In this document: one piece after another, positions 8,259 through 16,353 of the stretch | Position numbering within the stretch: position 1 is the stretch's first letter | Layout of the letters: each line of letters starts with the position of its first letter | DNA from: Holdemanella sp. MSK.7.32 | GTDB taxonomy: Bacteria > Bacillota_I > Bacilli_A > Erysipelotrichales > Erysipelotrichaceae | Assembly (NCBI RefSeq): GCF_024460475.1 | Contig: NZ_JANFYN010000010.1 | Span: forward strand, 1 to 61,274 | Direction of reading: 5' to 3' | Length of the DNA: 61,274 bases | Notes under the pieces: generated by a model | Seen by the model: the letters and a program-made list of their open reading frames with translations, nothing else | The model's database searches: none | Told to the model about the DNA's origin: nothing | Translations under genes and position numbers: made by a program

Positions 8259-9542
8259 CTATTCACCACTCTCAATTTCTAATAGTTTCATCAACAATTT
8301 CTTACGAATATTTTTATCTTCACTAAGTTGTTTTACTAAATCCACAGCATCTTTTTTGTCTTTATCAGGCAATTCTTTTTTCATAGATTTTGTGAATTCT
8401 TTGTTTATCTTTACAGCTTTTTCTTTTGCGGTTAATCCACTGTAATCAAAAGAAATATTACTATGCTCATAATAATAAACATCACGATAACTTCTTCCAT
8501 CTACGTAAACTTTGTTGGAAAAAGCTTTTAAACCCATTAAAGTATGTCGAGGTAGTTTTAATTTATCTGTGGTTAGGCGCATATGTTTTAACATAAGTCG
8601 ATCATCATAGGGGGCAATGCCATGTGTAGTAAACATAAGTGATTCAGGATTTGTATCAAAATGATAAATTGAATTGCAGCGCTTTTTCCATTGAGATAAT
8701 AATTCATATAAAGCATCTGGAATGTGAATAAGTTCTTGTTTCTCTTTATAATAATGTACATTCACTGTTCGAGTTGATGGTTCATTTGAATATTCTTGAA
8801 TGATTTGTTGTTTTGGAATCAAACCAACAGAAGATCTTGCCAATCTTCGTAGACTTTTGTTTGAACGAATATAGGCACCACCTTTACCTTTATAAAAATC
8901 TGACCAGGAAAGTCCTACTACATCAAAAACATTTAAGCCTGTCGCAAATATAATTTGCATGATGACATATAGTTTTTCTTCTTTACATCCTTCAAAAATC
9001 TGAAGCATGGTTTCATATGTCCAATCCACTGATTTCTTTTCTTTTTTGTGTGTAGATGGATTTGTGATATGAATACTAATAAAAGGATTGGAATCCATAA
9101 TACCTAATTGAATCGCATGATCACATGTTTCCGATAATAGTAATTTACATGACCTTATTGTTTTGGTAGATAACCCTTTTTTGGATCTCACACTTTGAGT
9201 TGCACCTATTTTTTCAATTAAACTTTGCGCGTAATCTACATTGATTTCTGAAACATGGGTTGTTCCAAGATGAATTAGTAAATACGTTTCAAAATTTTTA
9301 GTTGCTTCTCTATGCTTATGAATATGTTCAACAAAGTATGGATCATTTAGCCAATCTTTCATTACATCTACAAACAAACTATCTGGGGAAAACATACATG
9401 TCTCACCATCTAATAATTCTTTTCGTTTAGCTGCATCTTCATAATTATCGAATATTTCTTTGATTGACTTTATTTCCTTTGTAGGTGTGACTACTTCGTA
9501 AGTAATTTGATATTTCTTTCCCAATTTTAAAATTACAGCCAT
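8259..9542 (-). CDS. Tyrosine recombinase homologue, probably catalytically dead, right copy
   Basis: A 427-residue homologue of 3616-4935. Box I reads FATGLNVFDVVGL, with Asn in place of the catalytic Arg. The region expected to hold HxLRH reads HTLMGLKAFSNK. It keeps the fold-typical N-terminal arm domain and the C-terminal tail (LVKQLSEDKNIRKKLLMKLL). Both copies have lost catalytic residues, with different replacements, and both sit upstream of an active integrase. That argues for a maintained non-catalytic role and against random decay. Translation of the next gene is coupled, as its ATG is at the stop codon. Confidence 0.75.
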   Translation of the reverse strand: MAVILKLGKKYQITYEVVTPTKEIKSIKEIFDNYEDAAKRKELLDGETCMFSPDSLFVDVMKDWLNDPYFVEHIHKHREATKNFETYLLIHLGTTHVSEINVDYAQSLIEKIGATQSVRSKKGLSTKTIRSCKLLLSETCDHAIQLGIMDSNPFISIHITNPSTHKKEKKSVDWTYETMLQIFEGCKEEKLYVIMQIIFATGLNVFDVVGLSWSDFYKGKGGAYIRSNKSLRRLARSSVGLIPKQQIIQEYSNEPSTRTVNVHYYKEKQELIHIPDALYELLSQWKKRCNSIYHFDTNPESLMFTTHGIAPYDDRLMLKHMRLTTDKLKLPRHTLMGLKAFSNKVYVDGRSYRDVYYYEHSNISFDYSGLTAKEKAVKINKEFTKSMKKELPDKDKKDAVDLVKQLSEDKNIRKKLLMKLLEIESGE

Positions 9543-9556
9543 CCCTCATTCCTCCT

Positions 9557-9739
9557 TTATTGTTGACTGTCAAACCATTGATCAAAGGATTCTTTGTTAA
9601 TACGAAGTAATTTGCCAACACGAATTACTTTAAACAACCCTTTTTTTGTTAAGTCATAGGCTGCTGTTCTTCCAATGCCAAGTATTTCCATGATTTCAGC
9701 AACGGTATATGTTTTCTTTTCGCATATAACAGGTTTCAT
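9557..9739 (-). CDS. Excisionase-family DNA-binding protein, right copy
   Basis: A 60-residue HTH protein homologous to 3421-3603 (shared KKTYTVAEI and LRINKESFDQWF). The start at 9739 follows the same GTGAGGAGG site as the left copy; an in-frame extension to 9757 would include that site and is rejected. As a recombination directionality factor it would promote excision together with the integrase encoded next to it. The recognition-helix region differs from the left copy (GIGRTAAYDLTKKG against GVSKGAAYSLVKEN), so the two modules may recognise different sites. Confidence 0.85.
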   Translation of the reverse strand: MKPVICEKKTYTVAEIMEILGIGRTAAYDLTKKGLFKVIRVGKLLRINKESFDQWFDSQQ

Positions 9740-9851
9740 CGCTTTGTTCCTCCTCACTATAAAATTTTTGAAATTTAAATTCTCACCTACAAAATAAAAG
9801 GAAGCAGCTGGGAAAGGGCTGCTTCCATAAGGAAAGGGAACATAACCAAAG

Positions 9852-10214
9852 CTATTTTCTTTGGTTATGTAAACGTAAATCTAGACTGATTTTTATTTTT
9901 CGATCAATCGCCATCATATCTAATCTACCAATAGTGGCTATTTTCTTTAACAATCTACTTTTATCAATGACACGGATCTGTTCACACATGACCATAGATT
10001 TGTATTTCAATCCAATACCTTCTGGTAATAGATGGTGTGTTGGTAAATGATGTTTTGTATAGATTTTGGAAGACAAACAAGCAACAATGGTTGTTGGACT
10101 ATATTTATTACCACGATTGTTTTGAATAATCACAACTGGTCGAACTTTACCTTGTTCTGATCCAGATGCATCACTTAAATCTGCTAAATAGACTTCTCCT
10201 CTTTTAACTTTCAT
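9852..10214 (-). CDS. PemK/MazF-like toxin, right copy
   Basis: A 120-residue PemK/MazF-family protein that begins MKVKRGEVYLADLSDASG after an AGGAGTG site. It is nearly the same as the left copy apart from a variable patch around residues 95-103. Like the left copy it has no partner antitoxin gene and lies directly downstream of the conserved non-coding segment. A hairpin with CCCGGTTTTA lies between the segment and the start codon. Conserved pairing of a MazF fold with an RNA recalls type III toxin-antitoxin systems, whose ToxN toxins share this fold. That is an analogy only; the RNA has no ToxI-like tandem repeat. Confidence 0.8.
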   Translation of the reverse strand: MKVKRGEVYLADLSDASGSEQGKVRPVVIIQNNRGNKYSPTTIVACLSSKIYTKHHLPTHHLLPEGIGLKYKSMVMCEQIRVIDKSRLLKKIATIGRLDMMAIDRKIKISLDLRLHNQRK

Positions 10215-10237
10215 GCATATTCACTCCTCTTATGTAA

Positions 10238-10592
10238 AACCGGGAGTATATCCCGGTTGATGCTTAAAAATAAAATATTTATCGTGTTTTCTATTTATCA
10301 CCTGATTACCCGAAAACAAAGGAATCCTATTAGACAAGATAGTTGCTAATTATCTTTCATTGGCATCGCACCAACCCATATTACGCTTGAGCCTGTCGCT
10401 AGAAGTATCATTATCTTATATATTGTCATGGCACAATCAGCAAAATTGTTTATCAATCTAAAGTATCATCGCTCGCTAAAAACATCATCGCGCAGTAGTG
10501 AAATAGCTCGAATATATAAGTGTTGTATCTAATAGTTGTTATGTTGCTTTCAAAGAGCTACTAGGAAGATTACATATCTCCCTTCACTAGAT
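10238..10592 (-). ncRNA. Candidate structured RNA, right copy
   Basis: The reverse-strand counterpart of 2568-2923. It keeps the opening hairpin CTAGTGAAG/CTTCCTAG, a long invariant block around AGCGATGATACTTTAGATTG, and the block ATAGGATTCCTTTGTTTTCG. The paired changes are AAGATA/TATCTT at 10351-10356 and 10336-10341, and AACCGGG/CCCGGTT within 10238-10258. The upstream HTH genes of the two modules have diverged far more than this non-coding DNA. Confidence 0.65.
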
Positions 10593-10613
10593 AGTCCTTG
10601 AAATCGTGAATTA

Positions 10614-11036
10614 TTAGCCTCTCTTTTTACATTTTTTTGAGAATTTTTCGATTCTTTTATAAACTGCGTTATTTGTCATATGTAAATCTTCAGCAATTTC
10701 CCATACACAATACTTGTTTTTCAGCATTACAATAATTTTCTGCATGACAGGATCACACTTTTTCAAATGCTTATAAACAACGGCATCGTTTACTCCGTTT
10801 AGTACGTCTTCCCATGTATATTCACTTATACAATCTTCAGAAGGTTCATTTAGAAAGAATTTTACTTCAGTTGGTGACTCATTACGGTGAAAGCTGCGAT
10901 TTTTGTTGAAATCAAAATCATCTAGTTCTCGAAGGTGCTGAATCTTCCATTCTGGAAATCCTAATAATCGTAGTAAGTTTTCTTCTTTTTCTTTTGCCTC
11001 TAAATACTTTTTCTTTTCGTAACCATAGTTATACAT
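10614..11036 (-). CDS. HTH protein of right integrase module
   Basis: A 140-residue protein with a C-terminal helix-turn-helix (KYCVWEIAEDLHMTNNAVYKRIEKF) of the sigma-like kind and a charged N-terminal half. It occupies the same position as 1937-2386 but is only weakly similar in sequence. It is preceded by AAAGGAGGAATAATA. It is likely to regulate the integrase module it heads; whether it acts as a sigma factor or a repressor cannot be told from sequence. Confidence 0.55.
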   Translation of the reverse strand: MYNYGYEKKKYLEAKEKEENLLRLLGFPEWKIQHLRELDDFDFNKNRSFHRNESPTEVKFFLNEPSEDCISEYTWEDVLNGVNDAVVYKHLKKCDPVMQKIIVMLKNKYCVWEIAEDLHMTNNAVYKRIEKFSKKCKKRG

Positions 11037-11098
11037 TTATTATTCCTCCTTTTGTGTGAAGGAGAAACAATTTCCCCTTCACTTGAAAGTCCACAAAA

Positions 11099-11116
11099 AA
11101 GGCTTTTTTTAGCCTT
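11099..11116 (-). terminator. Leader terminator/attenuator 2, right module
   Basis: On the minus strand, stem AAGGCT/AGCCTT is followed by TTTTTTG. It lies between the first leader terminator and the HTH gene, matching the double-hairpin layout of the left module. A third hairpin, GTGAAGG...CCTTCAC, follows at about 11055-11081. Confidence 0.65.
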
Positions 11117-11132
11117 GAAAGGGATAAAAAAA

Positions 11133-11162
11133 ACAGATCAACTGTCTGAAACAGAGATCTGT
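11133..11162 (-). terminator. Leader terminator/attenuator 1, right module
   Basis: On the minus strand, stem ACAGATC/GATCTGT is followed by eight T residues. It is the counterpart of 1751-1787 and again precedes the HTH gene, which marks it as an attenuator or antitermination target. Confidence 0.65.
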
Positions 11163-11190
11163 ACCAATTCGTTGTATTTTCAAATCTATT

Positions 11191-11212
11191 CTCTTTTCAA
11201 AATTGAAAAGAG
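11191..11212. promoter_or_regulatory. Palindromic operator ahead of right integrase module
   Basis: The dyad CTCTTTTCAA-AA-TTGAAAAGAG has perfect 10-bp arms. It lies upstream of the right leader hairpins and between the divergent integrase and BREX transcription units, so it could affect either. The rest of the gap, to about 11345, shows no gene. Confidence 0.5.
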
Positions 11213-11347
11213 TTAGGAGGACTTCGATTCTTTACCATTAACATTATTAGAACACTGTATATGCATTGCAGCAATGGTTATATATTTATAAACTATCAAT
11301 ATAATTTAAAATGTTTGATAAAAATCTTCAAAAAAGTAAAGATTTCC

Positions 11348-11376
11348 TTCAAACTGATTACTAGAAAAGGTATAAT
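11348..11376 (+). promoter_or_regulatory. Promoter of BREX operon
   Basis: TATAAT at 11371-11376 has a weak -35 (TTCAAA, 11348-11353) at 17-bp spacing. It is the only good promoter seen ahead of the long same-strand BREX gene series. The leader to the first start codon is about 20 bases. Confidence 0.6.
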
Positions 11377-11402
11377 GAATTCGTATATGCGAGGTTAACG
11401 AT

Positions 11403-11621
11403 ATGAAAGTAAGCTACAATAATTTATTTAAGCTTTTGATTGATGCGAATCTAACAAAAACAGAGTTTGCAGAAAAAATAGGATTATCTTCAGGAACACT
11501 AGCTAAATTGTCTAAAGGACAAGCTATTTCTATGGATAAATTGATTGATATTTGTGATTATTTCAACTGTACATTTGATGATGTTGTAGAAATTATTCCT
11601 AAAGATGAACGAGGTGAATAA
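11403..11621 (+). CDS. Xre/Cro-type HTH regulator
   Basis: A 72-residue protein that is almost entirely one Cro/CI-type helix-turn-helix domain (NLTKTEFAEKIGLSSGTLAKL). It is the first gene after the BREX promoter and is 5 bp from brxA, so it is probably an autoregulator that sets expression of the defence operon. Single-domain Xre proteins of this size are common repressors. A role in BREX control is inferred from position. Confidence 0.8.
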   Translation: MKVSYNNLFKLLIDANLTKTEFAEKIGLSSGTLAKLSKGQAISMDKLIDICDYFNCTFDDVVEIIPKDERGE

Positions 11622-11626
11622 GTACA

Positions 11627-12226
11627 ATGGATATAAATACACCATATAGAACAATAACAAGAGAACAATTTCTTTTTCATGAAATGAGAATTGTTGCTAG
11701 ACTTATCAAAGAAGGAAAATCAGATGAACAGATCATTCAGGAAGTTGCAGAGAATAATTTATTTCAATATCCAACCGAAAGAATGATCAAAAATATTACA
11801 CAAGTTTGCTTAAACCGTTTTAATAAAACAAATAGTCAAGAATTGATCGACATTGTTGCCAATGATTCAGCTGATGCTGCCAAACAGGCTTGCCTGTTTT
11901 TGATGATGAATTATTACCGATTGGTCTATGAATTTATGATTACCGTAATTGGTGAAAAATATAGAACGAAAGATACTTCTTTCACAAAAATGGATCTGAA
12001 TTCTTTTTTCACTCGTCTTCAAGAACAAAATGATGTAGTTGCTTCTTGGAGTGATGCAACAATTGGAAAGTGTAAACAGGTTTTAAAAAAGACTTTAGTT
12101 GAAAATGGATATCTGGATAATTCAAGATCTGAAGTATTAAATCCGGTACTTCTGGATTTCAGAGTTAAAGAAGCTATAGAAAATACAAATAAGAAAGAAG
12201 CATTGATCGCATTTGGATGCTTGTAA
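11627..12226 (+). CDS. brxA: BREX protein BrxA (DUF1819)
   Basis: A 199-residue protein matching the BrxA/DUF1819 family in length and order, the first core gene of type 1 BREX. It is helical with no enzymatic motif. The protein is described as DNA-binding and similar in fold to NusB. It is followed by brxB with the AAGGAGG site of brxB at its stop codon, so the two are translationally linked. Assignment rests on size, composition and the unambiguous downstream neighbours. Confidence 0.85.
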   Translation: MDINTPYRTITREQFLFHEMRIVARLIKEGKSDEQIIQEVAENNLFQYPTERMIKNITQVCLNRFNKTNSQELIDIVANDSADAAKQACLFLMMNYYRLVYEFMITVIGEKYRTKDTSFTKMDLNSFFTRLQEQNDVVASWSDATIGKCKQVLKKTLVENGYLDNSRSEVLNPVLLDFRVKEAIENTNKKEALIAFGCL

Positions 12227-12236
12227 GGAGGTCACA

Positions 12237-12791
12237 ATGTCAGATATTACAGAAAGATTAGATCATTTAAAAAAGACAATTCAAGAAGATGACTTTCTTC
12301 AAGGAAAAGGTTTAAGTAATGAAGTTAACATTCGAATGTTTTGTTACAGTCCAAAAGATGAAATGGCTGTACGCAGTTTTGCGGAAAGATTGGAAAATGA
12401 GCAATTAAAATGTAAAGTTCAAATCGTTGATTTGTATGAAACATTCTTATCTATATGTGAAGATATGGATATTCTAGAAGGCATTCCTGAAATGGAACAA
12501 GATGATGGTAAAGAATTCTTAGAAGAACAACTTACAAACACAATAGATGCTAAGGTGTTCTCTGAAAAAATTGTCAATAAGTTTTCTAGTGATAAAGATT
12601 TACTGCTGATTACAGGGGTTGGAAAAGTATTTCCATTCATGCGTGTACATGCCCTGTTGAATGCTTTACAGGAAGATATGAATGACAAACCAATTGTTGT
12701 TTTGTATCCTGGAACGTTTGATGGTCACTATGTTAAATTATTTAATCAATTAAAATCAAATGAATATTATCGTGCTTTTAACATGATTTAA
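12237..12791 (+). CDS. brxB: BREX protein BrxB (DUF1788)
   Basis: A 184-residue protein of the BrxB/DUF1788 family. It starts SDITERLDHLKKTIQEDDFL and contains the conserved region KDLLLITGVGKVFPFMRVHA and VVLYPGTFDG. BrxB is a core BREX component of unclear biochemical role, required for defence in type 1 systems. The ATG at 12237, directly after AAGGAGGTCACA, is preferred to an in-frame ATG at 12213 inside brxA. It lies 14 bp before brxC. Confidence 0.9.
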   Translation: MSDITERLDHLKKTIQEDDFLQGKGLSNEVNIRMFCYSPKDEMAVRSFAERLENEQLKCKVQIVDLYETFLSICEDMDILEGIPEMEQDDGKEFLEEQLTNTIDAKVFSEKIVNKFSSDKDLLLITGVGKVFPFMRVHALLNALQEDMNDKPIVVLYPGTFDGHYVKLFNQLKSNEYYRAFNMI

Positions 12792-12805
12792 GGGAGATCA
12801 AAGTT

Positions 12806-15800
12806 ATGGAAATCAAGAAGATGTTTAAAGACGACATCGATCGTACAATTAATGGTGTCGTTCAGGTAGAACAGGAAAAAGAAGATGTTGTTAAACAGGA
12901 AGTTAAAGAATATGTTGTAACAACAGAGTTGAAGAAGCATTTTACAAAATTCTTTAATGAATATAGTGAATCCTTTGATACACCTACAGATAATGTAGGT
13001 GTATGGATCACTGGTTTCTTTGGAAGTGGTAAATCTCACTTTTTAAAGATGCTTTCTTACTTACTTGAAAATAAAGAAATTGATGGCAAGAAAACAGTTG
13101 ATTATTTTGAAGAAAAATTTGATGATCAATTGTCCTTCATGAATGTTCAAAAATGTGTGCAAGTGCCAACTGAAACAATTCTTTTCAATATTGATGTAGA
13201 AGGATCCGTACAAAAAGATGACACGGCTGTACTTAGAGTATTTGCCAAAGTTTTTTATGAGCATTTGGGATTCTATGGAAAAGACTTAAGACTTGCCAAA
13301 CTTGAACAATATATTTCCAACCAAGGTAAGATGGATTCTTTCAAAGAAAGCTTTAAGAAAATTCGTGGTAAAGAATGGGAAGAAGCTAGAGGTACATACA
13401 ATTTCTTTAAAAAAGCTGTTATTCAAGCTGTTGTTGAATGTGGTGCAATGAGCGAGGAAGATGCTGCGTTATGGTTTAATGATAAAACACCTGTAGATTA
13501 TTCTGTCGGTCAATTAGTGGACGAAATTAAAGCTTATGTGGATTCAAAACCAAAAGGATTTCGTTTACTATTCATGATTGATGAAGCAGGTCAATATATT
13601 GGTACAAATACAAGTATGCTTTTGAACTTACAATCTTTGATTGAAAAGTTGGGTTCTGTTTGTCGTGGTCAAGTTTGGATCGTAGCTACTGGACAAGAAG
13701 CATTGGATGAAATGATCAAAGTCCGTACGGATGAATTCTCACGTATCATGGCTCGTTTTGCGATTCGTTTAAGTCTGACTTCCTCTTCTGTTGGTGAAGT
13801 CATTGAGAAACGTTTGTTGACTAAAACGGAGGAAGCGAATGAAGTCTTAGATGGTGTGTATGAAAACAATGAGAATGTATTAAATAATCTGTATGCTTTT
13901 GATACAGATGTAAAGGATTTGAAAGGTTATACTTCTGAAGATGAGTTTGCTCGTATTTTCCCGTTTGTGCCTTATCAGTTTACAATCATGCAGAAAGTAT
14001 TCAATGAAATTCGTAAACATGGTCATGCTGGCAAACATCAATCCAGTGGTGAAAGATCCATGTTAAATGGATTCCAAGAATCTGCACAGAATGTTGAAGA
14101 TAAAAATGAATTAACATTGGTTCCAATGTATGCCTTCTATGATACATTGCACAGCTTTTTGGATACTTCTGTACGTTCTGTTATTGAAAGAGCAGAAAGA
14201 GCTGCCAATAATGGAGATGGATTAACTGTTGAGGATGTAAATTTATTGAAGTTACTTTATTTAGTTCGTTATATTGATGATATTAAATCCAATATTGAAA
14301 ACCTGACCATTTTAATGGCGGATTCTATTACCGTAGATAAGATTGTTTTAAGACAACAAGTAGAAGAATCTTTAAATCGTCTTCAAAAACAGAATTATAT
14401 TGCACGTAATGGAGATATCTACCAGTTCTTAACAGATGAAGAACAGGATATCGCACGTGAAATCAGCAATCAGAATATCGATGCATCTGCTGTAATTAGT
14501 CAGGTATGTAAAACGATTTTTGATGATATTTATACAACAAAGAAATATAGATATTCGAAGAATGATTATAATTTGGACTTTGATTTCGATAAAACGGTTG
14601 ACAATCAGAATCATGGTAATACAACTGGTGGAATGAAACTTCGATTTGTGACCGAAGCTTTTGATGATGCCAGTGATTTGAAGTTAATTGCAGATTCAAA
14701 AGGATATGAGGCAATTTGTAAATTATCTACTGAATATAAAATCTTTAATGATATTGAAAATGCATTAAAGATTGATAAATTCATTAAGCAAAAGAATGTC
14801 AATCAGTTGCCGGAATCCATTCAGGCAATTATCACAAATAAACAAAAAGAGGCACGTCGATTATTGTCTGAAGCAAAAGATAAAATCAGCGATGCGATTA
14901 TCAAAGGTAAGTTCTATATCGATGGTGAAATTGTGTCTATTCCTGGTACTTCTGCAAAGACAGTACTAGATAAAGCACTAGAAACATTGGTAGAACATAC
15001 TTATTCTGGGATTACGTTAATTGATACGCCTGTTAATACAGATGCAGATATTCGAAATATTTTAAGTGGTAAATCTGTTAGCTTAGATGGAATGGAACCG
15101 GATAAAGGTGCCATGGAAGAAGTTTATAGATACTTAGAAAAACAGGCTGCAGCTAAAATGCCTACCTCTATGGCCGATATTCAATCTCGTTATCAGAATA
15201 TTCCATATGGTTGGAAAGAAATTGATATTGCCTCTGTTATCGCAAGATTGATTCAGGCTCAAAAAATCACAATCAAACATTCTGGAGAAACGATTCAACC
15301 GAATGACTACCGATTGGTTGATTTCTTACGTAAGAAATCAGAAACAGGATTTACACAGGTCTCTATTCGTGAAACGATTCCTGCTCAGAAGATGAAAACG
15401 GTTCGAGATATCTTAAAAGAATATTTTGAAGTTATGGATGTTCCTAGTGATGAAGATGGATTAGTCGCATTTATCACAAAAGAATTCAATACCGAAAGAT
15501 TCAATCTTGAAGATATGGACAAGAAGAACAATATGGTAATGCATCCGGGTTCTCATGAAATCAAGGAAGCTTTAAAATACATTAACAAAGTTCTTTTAGC
15601 TCAAAACGATAATATTGCTCTAGTTAATACAATCTGTGATTTAGAAGATGACCTATTGGATACAAAGGATGATATGATCAATGTTAAAAACTTCTATCAG
15701 TCACAAATCAAACTTTACGATAATGCATTAAATTTAAAACACGATGTCATGGATTATGAAAAGGATTATTTGTACGAAATTCCAGCTATTAAAGATGCGA

Positions 15801-16339
15801 TTGAAAGAATCAATGATATTACTAAGATTTCAAATAATTTCAAATATAATCGTATTCCAGAATTAAATGATTGTATTTCCACTATCCAGAATGAAAGAAA
15901 TAAAGTAGTAGATGCAAAAAAAGCAGAATTGAATGATTTGGTTGATTCTTGTTTAAATGAAGTGCATTTAAAGGCTGACAATGAAGATAAATTAAAAGCA
16001 GAATTAAGCAATGCGATCCATCAGTTTGATTCCAGAAAACAGGAAATCAGTCGTTTAAATAGCCTGGTACAATTAGATGCCAAAAAGAACACAATTACTG
16101 CTTTAAAAGATAATATTATAAATAAGATGGATCGTATCTTAAATACTACCGATATTCATGTTGATCCTGTACAGCCAGTAAAACCTGTAAAAGCTAAAAA
16201 AGTACGTCAGGTTCAACGTGCAGTTGTATTTAATCAGGCTAATTTATCAAGTAAAGAAGATATTGATCGTTATGTTCAAAATATAAAAAATAAATTATTA
16301 AGTTATCTGAACGACGATGATGAAATTCAGATCAAGTAG
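12806..16339 (+). CDS. brxC: BREX ATPase BrxC
   Basis: An 1177-residue P-loop ATPase, the usual length for BrxC/PglY. The Walker A motif GFFGSGKS is at residues 70-77 and the Walker B segment LLFMIDEAGQ near residue 255. A long C-terminal part includes predicted coiled coil (about 960-1100) and a basic end (KPVKAKKVRQVQR). BrxC is a large AAA-like ATPase needed for both methylation and exclusion in BREX. It has no obvious frameshift. It is followed after 14 bp by pglX and preceded by its own AAGGGAG site. Confidence 0.95.
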   Translation: MEIKKMFKDDIDRTINGVVQVEQEKEDVVKQEVKEYVVTTELKKHFTKFFNEYSESFDTPTDNVGVWITGFFGSGKSHFLKMLSYLLENKEIDGKKTVDYFEEKFDDQLSFMNVQKCVQVPTETILFNIDVEGSVQKDDTAVLRVFAKVFYEHLGFYGKDLRLAKLEQYISNQGKMDSFKESFKKIRGKEWEEARGTYNFFKKAVIQAVVECGAMSEEDAALWFNDKTPVDYSVGQLVDEIKAYVDSKPKGFRLLFMIDEAGQYIGTNTSMLLNLQSLIEKLGSVCRGQVWIVATGQEALDEMIKVRTDEFSRIMARFAIRLSLTSSSVGEVIEKRLLTKTEEANEVLDGVYENNENVLNNLYAFDTDVKDLKGYTSEDEFARIFPFVPYQFTIMQKVFNEIRKHGHAGKHQSSGERSMLNGFQESAQNVEDKNELTLVPMYAFYDTLHSFLDTSVRSVIERAERAANNGDGLTVEDVNLLKLLYLVRYIDDIKSNIENLTILMADSITVDKIVLRQQVEESLNRLQKQNYIARNGDIYQFLTDEEQDIAREISNQNIDASAVISQVCKTIFDDIYTTKKYRYSKNDYNLDFDFDKTVDNQNHGNTTGGMKLRFVTEAFDDASDLKLIADSKGYEAICKLSTEYKIFNDIENALKIDKFIKQKNVNQLPESIQAIITNKQKEARRLLSEAKDKISDAIIKGKFYIDGEIVSIPGTSAKTVLDKALETLVEHTYSGITLIDTPVNTDADIRNILSGKSVSLDGMEPDKGAMEEVYRYLEKQAAAKMPTSMADIQSRYQNIPYGWKEIDIASVIARLIQAQKITIKHSGETIQPNDYRLVDFLRKKSETGFTQVSIRETIPAQKMKTVRDILKEYFEVMDVPSDEDGLVAFITKEFNTERFNLEDMDKKNNMVMHPGSHEIKEALKYINKVLLAQNDNIALVNTICDLEDDLLDTKDDMINVKNFYQSQIKLYDNALNLKHDVMDYEKDYLYEIPAIKDAIERINDITKISNNFKYNRIPELNDCISTIQNERNKVVDAKKAELNDLVDSCLNEVHLKADNEDKLKAELSNAIHQFDSRKQEISRLNSLVQLDAKKNTITALKDNIINKMDRILNTTDIHVDPVQPVKPVKAKKVRQVQRAVVFNQANLSSKEDIDRYVQNIKNKLLSYLNDDDEIQIK

Positions 16340-16353
16340 GAAGGAGCTAGATT

